DNA of 64,000 nt, from NCBI GenBank assembly GCA_016234445.1, contig JACRBT010000002.1, forward strand, positions 248,001 through 312,000, read 5' to 3'. The notes under the pieces are model-generated. The model was not told where the DNA came from, did no database searches, and was given only the letters and a program-made list of their open reading frames with translations. How positions within the stretch are numbered: the first letter of the stretch is position 1; each line of letters begins with the position of its first letter. The stretch is from Chloroflexota bacterium. GTDB lineage: Bacteria; Chloroflexota; Dehalococcoidia; Tepidiformales; Tepidiformaceae. The translations under genes and the position numbers were made by a program. Of the stretch, positions 1 through 8,726 are shown piece after piece.

Positions 1-1
1 C

Positions 2-184
2 GCCATCCTGGGTATCGAGCGGGCGGCTCTGCTCGCTCACGGCAACGTCCTCGCGCACGTCGTCGAGCCGCTTCGCGACGCCCCCCGGGCGCGAATCTAC
101 AGCAGCGATGGCAGCTTCGTCGGGGTGGCGGAAGTGACCCTGGGGGCGGGAATTCGGGCGTTGAAGGTGTTTGCGGGCGCCTAA
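2..184 (+). CDS. truB: C-terminal fragment of tRNA pseudouridine(55) synthase TruB (probable)
   Basis: Only the last 60 codons lie in the window; the gene enters from the left edge and ends in TAA. The tail resembles the small PUA-like C-terminal domain of bacterial TruB, with hydrophobic strands around 'ARIYSSDGSFVGVAEV' (compare 'A..Y..DG.FLGLGEV' in the family). TruB makes pseudouridine 55 in the tRNA T-loop. The catalytic domain is outside the window, so the call rests on the tail alone; other PUA-ended enzymes cannot be excluded. Confidence 0.5.
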   Translation, partial: AILGIERAALLAHGNVLAHVVEPLRDAPRARIYSSDGSFVGVAEVTLGAGIRALKVFAGA

Positions 185-220
185 TTCGCAGTTATGTACG
201 ATCCAGATACAAATCTGGGG

Positions 221-248
221 TTGACATGGGAGAAACCGCGGTTATCAT
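221..248 (+). promoter_or_regulatory. Sigma-70-type promoter of the DUF5679 gene
   Basis: A perfect -35 box TTGACA (221-226) is followed after 16 bases by TATCAT (243-248), one mismatch from TATAAT. It lies in the gap between the upstream stop codon and the start at 342, leaving a leader of about 85 bases. Confidence 0.6.
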
Positions 249-341
249 CGTTCCGTGGCCAGTTGAAAGAGAAAGCGCTTAGTCGCTAGATCAATTCTTC
301 GGCCCCCCGGAAGCACCGGGACATCAAGGAGGACCTACCAC

Positions 342-482
342 ATGGAAGCCTATTGCCTGAAGTGCCGCACCAAGCGCGAGATGAAGAGCGCCAAGCCCAT
401 CACCATGAAGAACGGCAAGCCCGCGACCGAAGGCGTCTGCCCGGTCTGCAGCACCAAGATGTTCAAGATCGGGAAAGCCTGA
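342..482 (+). CDS. Small DUF5679-like zinc-ribbon protein
   Basis: A 46-residue protein with CxxC at residues 5-8 (CLKC) and a second CxxC at 33-36 (CPVC), joined by a basic segment ending in 'MKNGKPATEG'. This is the pattern of DUF5679, a family I know mainly from Chloroflexota, and it probably binds one zinc ion. The start is supported by AAGGAGG at 326-332, nine bases before ATG. The gene is monocistronic: a TTGACA promoter precedes it and a GC-rich hairpin follows. Function is unknown; the strong signals suggest high expression. Confidence 0.8.
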   Translation: MEAYCLKCRTKREMKSAKPITMKNGKPATEGVCPVCSTKMFKIGKA

Positions 483-505
483 GACTTCTCTCCCGCTGAA
501 CCTCG

Positions 506-533
506 GGCGGCGGGATTCCCGCGTCCCGCCGCC
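506..533. terminator. Hairpin between convergent genes, likely terminator
   Basis: GGCGGCGGGA (506-515) pairs perfectly with TCCCGCCGCC (524-533) across an 8-base loop. It sits 24 bases after the DUF5679 stop and 20 bases before the stop of the convergent HisN-like gene, so it can serve both strands. There is no clear T-tract. Confidence 0.55.
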
Positions 534-553
534 TCGAAGGTTCCCCTTCCAGG

Positions 554-1318
554 TCAGTCCCGGATCGCTTCGAGGACAGCTTGGTGGAGCGTCCCGTTGG
601 TCGCCACGGCGCTGTCGCCAATAGCGCGCGACCCGTCCCACGTCGTCAGCCGCCCGCCGGCTTCGGTAAGCACCGGCGAGAGCGCGGCCACGTCCCACAG
701 GCTCATCACCGGGTCGAGCATCACGTCGGCCCGGCCGGTGGCGACCATCAGGTAGCCGTAGCAGTCGCCCCACGTCCGCAGCAACCCCGCCCGCTCCGTG
801 AGGTTCGCAAACGCGTTCGCGTGGTAGCGGGGCATGCGCTTGAAGCTAGTCATCAGCACCGTCGCGCCGGCCAGGTCCGCGGTCGTGGAAACGCGCGCCG
901 GGTGCCCGTCAAGGAACGCCCCGTGTCCCTTCGCCGCGTATGCGGTCTCCCCGGCGGCGTGACAGGCGATGACCCCAACCACCGGCTCGCCGTCGCGTTC
1001 AAGCGCGACCAGCGTGCCGAAGAGCGGGACGTGGTGGATGAACGACTTCGTCCCGTCGATGGGGTCGAGGATCCAGCGGTGGCGGCCGTCGCCGGGGGTT
1101 TCGCCGAACTCTTCGCCGAGGATGCCGTGGCCCGGGCATTCCCGCGCCAGGAACGCCCTGATCGCCTCCTCCGCGCCACGGTCGGCGGCGGTCACGGGCG
1201 TGCGGTCGGCCTTCAGTTCCACCGTCACGCCCCGTTCGTACAGGGGCATGATGACTTCGCCGGCGATGGCCGCCGCGCGCCTCGCGATCGCCAACAGATC
1301 GGCGAGCTCGGAGCTCAC
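554..1318 (-). CDS. hisN: Inositol-monophosphatase-family phosphatase, probable histidinol-phosphatase (HisN type)
   Basis: A 254-residue Mg-dependent phosphatase. The three family motifs are visible: GEEFGE, 'WILDPIDGTKSF' and 'LWDVAALSPVLTEAGG'. The spacing and the 'GDCYGYLMVATGRADVMLDP' block resemble HisN histidinol-phosphatases more than inositol phosphatases, so the last phosphatase step of histidine synthesis is the favoured role. The GTG start overlaps the TGA of the upstream aldo/keto reductase by four bases, which indicates translational coupling. No other his genes lie in the window, so the substrate is an inference. Confidence 0.75.
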   Translation of the reverse strand: MSSELADLLAIARRAAAIAGEVIMPLYERGVTVELKADRTPVTAADRGAEEAIRAFLARECPGHGILGEEFGETPGDGRHRWILDPIDGTKSFIHHVPLFGTLVALERDGEPVVGVIACHAAGETAYAAKGHGAFLDGHPARVSTTADLAGATVLMTSFKRMPRYHANAFANLTERAGLLRTWGDCYGYLMVATGRADVMLDPVMSLWDVAALSPVLTEAGGRLTTWDGSRAIGDSAVATNGTLHQAVLEAIRD

Positions 1319-2307
1319 CGGGCAGCGTCGCCGCGCCGGTATTCGACGGTCATCTCGTCGAGGCGCAGCTTCAGTTCGGCGGGCAGGGGCGTCGCGGCGG
1401 CGGCGATCGTGTCGTCGAGCTGTTCCGGACGGCTCGCGCCGATGATGGGCGCCGTTACGGCCGGGTTCGCCATCACCCAGGCCACCGCCATCTGGGGCAG
1501 GGTCATCCCGGCCTCGCGGGCGATGGGCCGCAGTTCCTCCACGGTGTCGAACATCCGGTCGTGCCAGTAGCGGTCCTGGTAGCGCTGGGCGGCGGTGCCA
1601 AGGGTGAACCGCGAGCCTTCCTCCGGCCCCGCCTCGCGGTTGTGCTTGCCGCTGAGCAGCCCGCCGGCGATGGGGTTGTAGGGGATGACGCCGACGCCGT
1701 CTTCCTGGCAGAGCGGCAACAGTTCCCGTTCGATTTCGCGGAAGAGGAGGTTGTAGCGGGGCTGGACCGAGTCGAAGCGGACGACTCCCATCGCTTCGCT
1801 TCGGCCGAGGGCGCGCGCCACCTGGTAGGCCAGGAAGTTCGAGCAGCCGACATAGCGCACCTTCCCCGAGCGGACGACGTCTTCGAGCGCGCGGAGAGTC
1901 TCGTCGACGGGCGTGTTCGGGTCGGGGCCGTGGAGCTGGTAGAGGTCGATGTAGTCGGTCTGGAGGCGGCGAAGGGAGCCTTCCACGGCGTCGAGGATGT
2001 GCTTGCGGGAGTTGCCCTGGTCCCAGCGCCTGCGGCTCATGGCCCCGAAGCACTTGGTCGCGACGATGAATTCGTGGCGGCGGCCCTGGAGCCAGCGGCC
2101 GACGATCTCTTCCGTGCGGCCGACGGTGTCGCCGGCGCCACCGAGCGGGTAGACGTCGGCCGTGTCGATGAAGGTGATCCCGCCCTCGGCGGCGCGGTCG
2201 AGGATGCTGAACGAGGTCCGCTCGTCGCACTGGAGCCCGAAGGTCATGGTGCCGAGGCAGAGGCGGGAGACCTGGAGGCCGGTGCGGCCAAGGCGCGTGT
2301 GCTGCAA
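1315..2307 (-). CDS. Aldo/keto reductase
   Basis: A 330-residue NADPH-dependent oxidoreductase with a TIM-barrel fold. Visible are the N-terminal 'LGRTGLQVSRLCLGTMTFG', the catalytic Asp/Tyr region 'FIDTADVYP', the Lys region 'VATKCFG' and 'YIDLYQLHGPDP', and the C-terminal cofactor loop 'APIIGASRPEQL'. A TTG start is chosen because GGAGAG lies six bases upstream. It resembles the YajO/tas branch; the substrate cannot be told. It is coupled to the downstream HisN-like gene by a GTGA overlap. Confidence 0.85.
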   Translation of the reverse strand: MQHTRLGRTGLQVSRLCLGTMTFGLQCDERTSFSILDRAAEGGITFIDTADVYPLGGAGDTVGRTEEIVGRWLQGRRHEFIVATKCFGAMSRRRWDQGNSRKHILDAVEGSLRRLQTDYIDLYQLHGPDPNTPVDETLRALEDVVRSGKVRYVGCSNFLAYQVARALGRSEAMGVVRFDSVQPRYNLLFREIERELLPLCQEDGVGVIPYNPIAGGLLSGKHNREAGPEEGSRFTLGTAAQRYQDRYWHDRMFDTVEELRPIAREAGMTLPQMAVAWVMANPAVTAPIIGASRPEQLDDTIAAAATPLPAELKLRLDEMTVEYRRGDAAR

Positions 2308-2375
2308 AGAGAACTCTCCGTGGGGTGGTCTCCTGATTCTACGCGACGGCCGAGCCCTGGGCTGCGAACGCGATC

Positions 2376-3251
2376 CTACCGCTCGTCGATGAGTGGCTGG
2401 AGTCTCGCCCGGCGTTGCTCGCCTGCGGCCATGTGGCGCATCCGTTCCTGGGTGACCGGGTCGTTCGGGTCGCCCGCCGCCCAGCCGCGGCCGGCGTCGC
2501 GAAGGCCGCCATCCATCAGCAGGTAGGAACCGGAGAAGAACTCCCCGTCGGGGCCGGAAAGGAAGGCGATCAGCCCCGCGATGTCGGACGGCCGCCCGGC
2601 GCGTCCCACCGGCGTCCGCTCTTCGAGGGCGGTGCGGATGGGGCCGCCCTCGTCCCCGGCGAGGCCGTGGGCCAGGGGCGTGTCGATGACGCCCGGGCCG
2701 ATGGCGTTGACGGTGATCCCATGGACGCCCAGTTCCTGCGCCCAGCCCCGGACCATCATCCGGACACCGGCCTTCGTGGCGCTGTAGGACCACGAGTTCG
2801 CGCCCGTGTTCTCCGCCGCCAGCGACGACATGCAGATGATCCGGCCGCCGTTGCCGAGGCGCACCATCTCCCGGGCAGTCGACTGCACGGTCAGGAAAAC
2901 GCCGGTGAGGTTGATGTCGACCTGGTCCTGCCAGTCCTTCAGGCTCATGTCGAGGACACTGCCGGCCCGGCCGATGCCCGCGTTCGCGACCGAGATGTCG
3001 AGCCGCCCGAGTTCCTTCACGCAGCGGGCGACGCCGTCCTCCAGTTGCGGCTGGGAGGCGACGTTGACCTTCACGACGAGGGCGTCGCGGCCGAATTCGC
3101 GCACCGTGGAGGCGGTGTGTTCGGCGCCTTCCACGTCGATGTCGGCGATGCAGATGTTGGCACCCTCCCGGGCCAGCCGCTCCGCCGTTCCCCTGCCGAT
3201 GCCGGACCCTCCGCCCGTGATGAATGCCACCTTGCCGTCGAGCACACCCAT
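2376..3251 (-). CDS. Short-chain dehydrogenase/reductase
   Basis: A 291-residue classical SDR. The Rossmann glycine motif GGGSGIG (near residue 14), NAGIG, the catalytic Ser-Tyr-Lys set ('MSSLAAE', 'YSATKAG') and the C-terminal 'SGSYLLMDGG' are all present. A C-terminal extension of about 40 residues ('QERMRHMAAGEQRRARLQPL') is longer than usual. A GAGAGG site precedes the ATG. It could act with the neighbouring aldo/keto reductase, but no substrate can be named. Confidence 0.85.
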   Translation of the reverse strand: MGVLDGKVAFITGGGSGIGRGTAERLAREGANICIADIDVEGAEHTASTVREFGRDALVVKVNVASQPQLEDGVARCVKELGRLDISVANAGIGRAGSVLDMSLKDWQDQVDINLTGVFLTVQSTAREMVRLGNGGRIICMSSLAAENTGANSWSYSATKAGVRMMVRGWAQELGVHGITVNAIGPGVIDTPLAHGLAGDEGGPIRTALEERTPVGRAGRPSDIAGLIAFLSGPDGEFFSGSYLLMDGGLRDAGRGWAAGDPNDPVTQERMRHMAAGEQRRARLQPLIDER

Positions 3252-3289
3252 GGTTACAGACCTCTCGTGCGAAATGCGTGCCGCGAATC

Positions 3290-3943
3290 CTACACCGGCT
3301 GGCGGCGGCGCGTGGCGAACCCCATCGGCAGGAGCACGGCAAGCGCCCAGGAGAATCCGCCGGCGACGTCGCTGGGCCAGTGGACGCCCATCCAAACGTT
3401 CGCGATCCCATTGAGGACCACCAGCGCCACAAGCGCCGCGACCGCGGCCACCCGTGCCGGGCGCGCTCCGGCCCGCGTGCGGACAACGCCGAGCGCGGCG
3501 GCCCCCAGGAGATAGGTACCGCTCATCACGTGGCCGGCAGGGAAGGAACTGCTCGAAAACCCGGCCCGGCGGTCGACGAGCGATGGATCGGGGCGGGGAC
3601 GGTCAACCACGTCCTTGAGTGCGCCCTGCAGCACGACGATCACGACCAAGCCGAGTGCGAACAGCGTCGCCTCCCGCTTCCGGCCCGTGAGCCACAGGGC
3701 GACGGCCGCTGCCGCACCCACGCCGGCCACCGTCCCAGTCGCGGTGAGCGCCCGGACAGCGCGAGAGAGGGTGCGGCCGGGGAACGGCCAGTCCTGGACC
3801 GCCCCGGTCACCGCGAGGTCGCCGGGAAGGCGGTCGGAGGCCATCGCCGCTGCCGAAAGCACGACCGCTGCCAACACCACCACGAGCCAGGCAAGGAGAA
3901 GAGGCCGAGGACAACACAAATCGCCGGGCCGGGCGGAGGCCAC
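3290..3943 (-). CDS. PAP2-family membrane phosphatase
   Basis: About 217 residues with several membrane segments. The three PAP2 motifs are clear: 'KDVVDRPRP', 'SFPAGH' and 'GVHWPSDVAGG', which form the vanadium-haloperoxidase-like active site. Family members dephosphorylate lipid phosphates such as undecaprenyl diphosphate or phosphatidate. The start is uncertain: an ATG at 3997 would overlap the end of relA by 50 bases, whereas the GTG at 3943 begins just after the relA stop (3948). The GTG is preferred; an intermediate TTG is also possible. Confidence 0.75.
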   Translation of the reverse strand: MASARPGDLCCPRPLLLAWLVVVLAAVVLSAAAMASDRLPGDLAVTGAVQDWPFPGRTLSRAVRALTATGTVAGVGAAAAVALWLTGRKREATLFALGLVVIVVLQGALKDVVDRPRPDPSLVDRRAGFSSSSFPAGHVMSGTYLLGAAALGVVRTRAGARPARVAAVAALVALVVLNGIANVWMGVHWPSDVAGGFSWALAVLLPMGFATRRRQPV

Positions 3944-3947
3944 CCGC

Positions 3948-6221
3948 CTATCGCCGGGCTGAGAGGCGGGGCAGCGGGGCGTCTCCGGCTTTCGCACGCT
4001 TGCGGTCGACGCTGCGCTCGACGGTCCGCACGCCCCGGATGATCTCCATCTTGTTCAGCAGCCGGGAAAGCTGCTCGATGCCCGTGGTTTCGAGGGTGGC
4101 GAGGACGTTCACTGAACCGTCGCCGTTCTCGACCGTCCGCACGCCGACCATGTTCACCTTTTCGTCGGTGACGAGGGTGGTGATGTCGCGCAGGAGCCCG
4201 ACGCGGTCCCAGGCTTCGATCCGGATGGCGACCGGGTAGAGCTTCGCGACCGTGCCCCATTCGACCTCGAGGAGGCGCTCGCGTTCGTCTTCGTTCAGGA
4301 CGTTATGGCAATCAGCGCGGTGGACGGTCACCCCCCGGGCGCGGGTGACGTAGCCGACGATCTGGTCGCCGGGGACGGGGCTGCAGCAGCGGGCGATGGT
4401 CGTCAGCAGGTTGCCCACGCCGAGGACACGCAGGCCGGGGCCGCCCAGCGTCGCCGGGGCCGGCCGCGAGGGCAGCGGCGGGGGCGGCTCGGCTGCCGCT
4501 TCTTCTTCCTGGATCAGTGCCCCCAGCCGCCGGGCGATGGACGTCGTGCTGATTCCGCCGTAGCCGAGGGCGGCGTAGAAGTCGTCGGCGGTCGGGTAGT
4601 TGAACATGGCGAGGATCTGGGACTGCCGCTCGCCGAGGTCCAGCCCGAGCCGCCGCATCTCCTTTTCCAGGAGCTCGTGGCCGCGGGCGATGTTGTCTTC
4701 CCGCTCCTGGCGCCGGAACCACTGGCGGATCTTCTCCTTCGAATGCGTCGTCCGGACGTAGCCAAGGTTCGCGTTGAGCCAGTCGCGGGAGGGGCCTTTG
4801 CCCTGGCGGCTGCGCATGATCTCCACCACGTCGCCGTTCCGGACGGTGGAGTTGAGCGCGACCATGCGGCCGTTGACCTTCGCGCCCACGGTCTGGTGGC
4901 CCAGATCCGTGTGGATGCGGTAGGCGAAGTCGAGGGGAGTGGCGCCCGCAGGCATGTCGATGACCGCGCCCTTGGGCGTGTAGACGAAGACCTGGTCGTG
5001 GAAGATGTCGGTCTTCACGCTCTCGACGAAGTCTTCCGCGCCGGAAAGGTCGCGCTGCCAGTCGAGGAGTTGCCGCAGCCAGGCGATGCGCTCTTCGTCC
5101 CGTCCCTGCTGTTTGCCCCCCTCCTTGTAGCGCCAGTGGGCGGCGATGCCGTATTCGGCCACGCGGTGCATGTCGTGGGTCCGGATCTGGATCTCCAGTG
5201 GCCGGCCGTTGAGCGACACCACCGTCGTGTGCAGCGACTGGTACATGCTGTCCTTGGGGTTCGCGATGTAGTCGTCGAACTGCCCGGGGATGGGCCGCCA
5301 GAGCGAATGGATAACGCCCAGGGCGTGGTAGCACTCGCTCACGTCGTCGACGAAGACGCGGATGGCGAGGAGGTCGTAGATCTGGTCGAAGGTCTTGTGC
5401 TGGCTGGAATACCGCTGCATCTTCTGGTGGATGCTGTAGATGTGCTTCGCCCGGCCGGTCACCTCGGCTTTGATCCCGGCTTCCTTGAGGTGCGCCTTCA
5501 GCGATTCGGTCGACTCCTTGATGTAGCGCTCCCTCGCCTCGCGCTTGGAGGCGAGGAGGTCGGCGATCTCCTTGTACTTCTCCGGTTCGAGGTAGCGGAA
5601 GGAGAGGTCCTCCAGTTCCCACTTGATCTGCCAGACCCCGAGGCGATTCGCCAGGGGGGCGAAGATCTCCAGCGTCTCCCGGGCGATCCGGCGCTGCTTC
5701 TCTTCGGGGAATGCCCAGAGCGTCCGCATGTTGTGGAGCCGGTCGCAGAGCTTGATGAGCACAACCCGGATGTCCTCGGCCATCGCCAGGAACATCTTCC
5801 GGAGGTTTTGGGCCTGGGCGCCGTCGCGGGCTGCCTGGTCGCTGGGGGCGAAGCGCATGGGCAGCTTCTCGAGCTTGCTCAGGCCGTCCACGAGCCGCGC
5901 GACTTCGGCGCCGAACTTCTCCTTGATGGTGTCGTTGGGGATGCCGCAGTCTTCCTGGACGTCGTGCAACAGCGCCGCCGCGATGGCGTGATGGTCCAGC
6001 TCCAGGGTGGCGACGGCGAAGGTGACCGCCACGGGGTGGGTTATGTAGGGGTCGCCGGTCTTCCGGAACTGGCCCTCGTGGCACTGCCGGGCGAATTCGT
6101 AGGCCTCGCGGATAGCGGGGAGGCGTTCCGGCGCCATGTACTCGGCGACGCGCTGGTAGACGGCGTCGATGTCTCGCGCCGACGCGGGGGTGTCGTCGAG
6201 GCTTGCGGTCCGGCTCGGCAT
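3948..6221 (-). CDS. relA: Bifunctional (p)ppGpp synthetase/hydrolase, RelA/SpoT family
   Basis: 757 residues, the usual long-RSH length. Domain order: HD hydrolase (H...THP, LLHDVQED, 'CDRLHNMRTL'; about 50-200), synthetase ('RAKHIYSIHQKMQ', 'DLLAIRVFVDD', 'NPKDSMYQSLHTT'; about 240-370), TGS (about 395-460), a helical region, and a C-terminal ACT domain ('IRIEAWDRVGLLRDITTL'). The ED pair of the hydrolase site is kept, so both activities are likely. It controls the stringent response. It is divergently placed to hisS with only 70 bases between, so the promoters overlap or abut. Confidence 0.95.
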   Translation of the reverse strand: MPSRTASLDDTPASARDIDAVYQRVAEYMAPERLPAIREAYEFARQCHEGQFRKTGDPYITHPVAVTFAVATLELDHHAIAAALLHDVQEDCGIPNDTIKEKFGAEVARLVDGLSKLEKLPMRFAPSDQAARDGAQAQNLRKMFLAMAEDIRVVLIKLCDRLHNMRTLWAFPEEKQRRIARETLEIFAPLANRLGVWQIKWELEDLSFRYLEPEKYKEIADLLASKREARERYIKESTESLKAHLKEAGIKAEVTGRAKHIYSIHQKMQRYSSQHKTFDQIYDLLAIRVFVDDVSECYHALGVIHSLWRPIPGQFDDYIANPKDSMYQSLHTTVVSLNGRPLEIQIRTHDMHRVAEYGIAAHWRYKEGGKQQGRDEERIAWLRQLLDWQRDLSGAEDFVESVKTDIFHDQVFVYTPKGAVIDMPAGATPLDFAYRIHTDLGHQTVGAKVNGRMVALNSTVRNGDVVEIMRSRQGKGPSRDWLNANLGYVRTTHSKEKIRQWFRRQEREDNIARGHELLEKEMRRLGLDLGERQSQILAMFNYPTADDFYAALGYGGISTTSIARRLGALIQEEEAAAEPPPPLPSRPAPATLGGPGLRVLGVGNLLTTIARCCSPVPGDQIVGYVTRARGVTVHRADCHNVLNEDERERLLEVEWGTVAKLYPVAIRIEAWDRVGLLRDITTLVTDEKVNMVGVRTVENGDGSVNVLATLETTGIEQLSRLLNKMEIIRGVRTVERSVDRKRAKAGDAPLPRLSARR

Positions 6222-6291
6222 CTCTATCCCGGGGTGGGAAGCTACCCTATCCTACCATGCATCCCCACCGCGGAAAGAACATCCGAACTCC

Positions 6292-7569
6292 ATGAGCAAC
6301 CGATTCCAGGCGCCCCGGGGGACGCAGGACATCCTGCCCGATGCCCAGCCCTACTGGGCCGCCGTCCAGGATGCCATCCGCGAAGTCACGCGCCTCTATG
6401 GCTACCGCCGGATTGACACTCCCGCCTTCGAAGACGCCGCCCTCTTCGAAAAAGGCACCGGCGACACCACGGACATCATCGAAAAAGAGATGTATTCGTT
6501 CACCGACCGCGGCGGCGAGACGCTCGCGCTCACGCCCGAGGCGACGCCGCCCATCTGCCGCGCCTACCTCGAACACGGGATGGCGAGCTGGCCCCAGCCC
6601 GTCCGGCTTTACACGACGCACGCGATGTTCCGCTACGACCGCCCCCAGAAGGGCCGCTACCGCCAGCACACCCAATTCGACTGCGAGGTCCTGGGCTCGC
6701 CCGACCCGCTCGTCGACGCCGAAGTCATCGAACTGCTCTGGCGGCTCTACGAACGCCTGGGCATCCGCAACCTTGCCGTCCGCCTCGGCTCCATCGACGA
6801 CCCCGGTCCGCGGAAGGCCTACGTCGAGCGGCTGAAGGACTACTTCCGCCCACACCTCGACCGCCTCTCCGAGGACAGCCGCCGCCGCTTCGACCGCAAT
6901 CCCCTCCGGCTGCTCGACAGCAAGGACGACCGTGACCTGCCCTTCAAGGCGGCCGCGCCGAAGCTGGTGGAACAGCTCAGCCCGGCGGCGGAGGCGCACA
7001 TGGCGACGGTCCGGGGCGCACTCGAATCCGCAGGCATCCCCTGCGTCATCGACCCCCTGCTGGTGCGCGGTCTCGACTACTACAACCGCACCGTCTTCGA
7101 GATCGTCCCCACCGACGACGAGCGGGCGCAGGGAACGATCGGCGCCGGCGGCCGCTACGACGGCCTCATCGAACTGCTCGGGGGGCCGCCGACGCCCGGC
7201 ATCGGCTTCGGCAGCGGGATCGAGCGGATCATCCTGGAAATGCAGCGCAACGAGGTCGTCTTCGCCCCCACGCCGCTGACCGAGGTGTTCATCGTCCACC
7301 ACGGGGCGGCGGCGGCAGCCGTCGCCTTCAAGCTGGCGGTCGACCTTCGCTCCGCCGGCATCCCCGCGGTCGTCGGCGAATCCGGGCGGTCGTTCAAGTC
7401 GCAACTGCGGAGCGCGAACAGCAGCAACGCCCGGGTCGCCGTCATCATCGGTGAGGCCGAGGCGGCGAAAGGCGAAGTGATGGTGAAGGACCTCACCGGC
7501 GCCGGCGACCAGCACGCCGTCGCCATCGCCGGGGCCGTGAGCGACGTCCGCCAGCACCTCACGGCCTGA
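6292..7569 (+). CDS. hisS: Histidyl-tRNA synthetase
   Basis: 425-residue class II synthetase. Motif 1 is around 'VTRLYGYRRIDTPAFED', motif 2 around 'MFRYDRPQKGRYRQ', the histidine-binding motif is 'LVRGLDYYNRTVFEI', and motif 3 is 'PGIGFGSGIERIILEM'. The C-terminal anticodon-binding domain follows (about 325-425). The ATG at 6292 starts exactly at the conserved 'APRGTQDILP' block. Divergent from relA. Confidence 0.95.
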   Translation: MSNRFQAPRGTQDILPDAQPYWAAVQDAIREVTRLYGYRRIDTPAFEDAALFEKGTGDTTDIIEKEMYSFTDRGGETLALTPEATPPICRAYLEHGMASWPQPVRLYTTHAMFRYDRPQKGRYRQHTQFDCEVLGSPDPLVDAEVIELLWRLYERLGIRNLAVRLGSIDDPGPRKAYVERLKDYFRPHLDRLSEDSRRRFDRNPLRLLDSKDDRDLPFKAAAPKLVEQLSPAAEAHMATVRGALESAGIPCVIDPLLVRGLDYYNRTVFEIVPTDDERAQGTIGAGGRYDGLIELLGGPPTPGIGFGSGIERIILEMQRNEVVFAPTPLTEVFIVHHGAAAAAVAFKLAVDLRSAGIPAVVGESGRSFKSQLRSANSSNARVAVIIGEAEAAKGEVMVKDLTGAGDQHAVAIAGAVSDVRQHLTA

Positions 7570-7580
7570 GCCCGGCCGGG

Positions 7581-7589
7581 TGCTATACT
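7581..7589 (+). promoter_or_regulatory. Extended -10 promoter for prfA operon
   Basis: TGCTATACT (7581-7589) contains an extended -10 element (TG-n-TATACT). No -35 box is visible at the right distance, as is common for extended -10 promoters. Transcription would start near 7596 and run into the hairpin upstream of prfA. Confidence 0.45.
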
Positions 7590-7615
7590 CGAAGTACCCC
7601 GAGGAGTAATCGAAG

Positions 7616-7639
7616 AACGGTCCGCCTCGGCGGGCCGTT
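7616..7639 (+). promoter_or_regulatory. Leader hairpin immediately before prfA
   Basis: AACGGTCCGCC (7616-7626) pairs with GGCGGGCCGTT (7629-7639), 11 pairs including one G-T, and is followed by T then GCATCAGCC and the prfA ATG at 7650. The hairpin occupies the place where a Shine-Dalgarno site would be, and none is visible. It may be a terminator/attenuator between hisS and prfA or may limit translation. Confidence 0.45.
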
Positions 7640-7649
7640 TGCATCAGCC

Positions 7650-8726
7650 ATGGATGACGCGATCATCGCGCAGCTCGAGCGAGTCCGCGCGCGCTACAAC
7701 GAAATCACCGACGAGATGGGGCGGCCGGACGTCGCCACCAATTTCGAGCGTGTGGGCGAACTTGCCCGCGAACGCGCCGAGATCGCGTCGATCGTCGACC
7801 TCTTCGAGCAGTACGAACGGGCCGCGGCCGACCTCGCCAGCGCCCGCGAGCTGCTCTCGGAGAACGACGACGAGATGCGCGCCCTGGCGGAGGCCGAACG
7901 TGACGAAGCCGAGGCGCGCGCCGAAGACCTCACCGCCCGGATCAGGCGCTCGCTCCTCCCGAAAGACCCGCGCGACTCCCGGAACGTCATCGTCGAAATC
8001 CGGGCCGGCGCCGGCGGAGAGGAAGCCGCGATCTTCGGCGCCGACCTCTACCGCATGTACGTCCGTTACGCCGAGCGCCACAACTGGAAGTCGGAGATCC
8101 TGAGCGCCTCCGAGTCGGAGAAGAACGGGTTCAAGGAAGTCGTCTTCGAAGTCCGCGGCGATGGGGCATTCTCGCGCCTGAAGTACGAAAGCGGCGTCCA
8201 TCGCGTCCAACGCGTCCCCGAAACGGAAGCGCAGGGGCGCATCCACACCTCGACCGCAACGGTGGCGGTCCTCCCCGAAGCAGAGGAGGTCGACGTCGCC
8301 GTGGAGGAGAAGGACCTCCGGGTCGACATCTTCCATTCATCCGGCGCCGGGGGCCAGAACGTCAACAAGGTCGCCACCGCGGTCCGTCTGACCCACATCC
8401 CCACGGGCATCGTCGTCGTCTGCCAGGACGAACGTTCGCAGCTGAAGAACCGGGTAAAGGCGATGACCGTGCTCCGTTCGCGGCTCTTCGACATGGAACA
8501 GCAGAAGCGCGAAGCGGAGACCAGCGCCACCCGCCGGCTCCAGGTCGGCAGCGGCGACCGCAGCGAGAAGATCCGCACCTACAACTACCCCCAGGACCGG
8601 ATCACCGACCACCGCGTCGGCCTCACGGTCCACAACATCCCCGACCGGCTCGACGGCAACATCGACGACCTCATCGACTCGGTGGCCACCGCCGAAGAAG
8701 CCGAGCGGCTCGAAGGCCTCGCGTGA
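7650..8726 (+). CDS. prfA: Peptide chain release factor 1
   Basis: 358 residues. The catalytic GGQ loop is present ('SGAGGQNVNKV'), along with the domain-4 signature 'EIRAGAGGEEAA' and an RF1-type codon-recognition region. RF1 releases peptides at UAA and UAG. The ATG lacks a visible Shine-Dalgarno site. The stop overlaps the GTG start of prmC by four bases; PrmC methylates the Gln of the GGQ loop, so the pairing is functional. Confidence 0.95.
   Translation: MDDAIIAQLERVRARYNEITDEMGRPDVATNFERVGELARERAEIASIVDLFEQYERAAADLASARELLSENDDEMRALAEAERDEAEARAEDLTARIRRSLLPKDPRDSRNVIVEIRAGAGGEEAAIFGADLYRMYVRYAERHNWKSEILSASESEKNGFKEVVFEVRGDGAFSRLKYESGVHRVQRVPETEAQGRIHTSTATVAVLPEAEEVDVAVEEKDLRVDIFHSSGAGGQNVNKVATAVRLTHIPTGIVVVCQDERSQLKNRVKAMTVLRSRLFDMEQQKREAETSATRRLQVGSGDRSEKIRTYNYPQDRITDHRVGLTVHNIPDRLDGNIDDLIDSVATAEEAERLEGLA

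Noticed and set aside
4305-6416. Rightward open frame of about 700 codons opposite relA
   Set aside because: Pure antisense of a clearly conserved RelA/SpoT gene; Val/Asp/Gly/Arg-rich composition is that of a GC-bias shadow.
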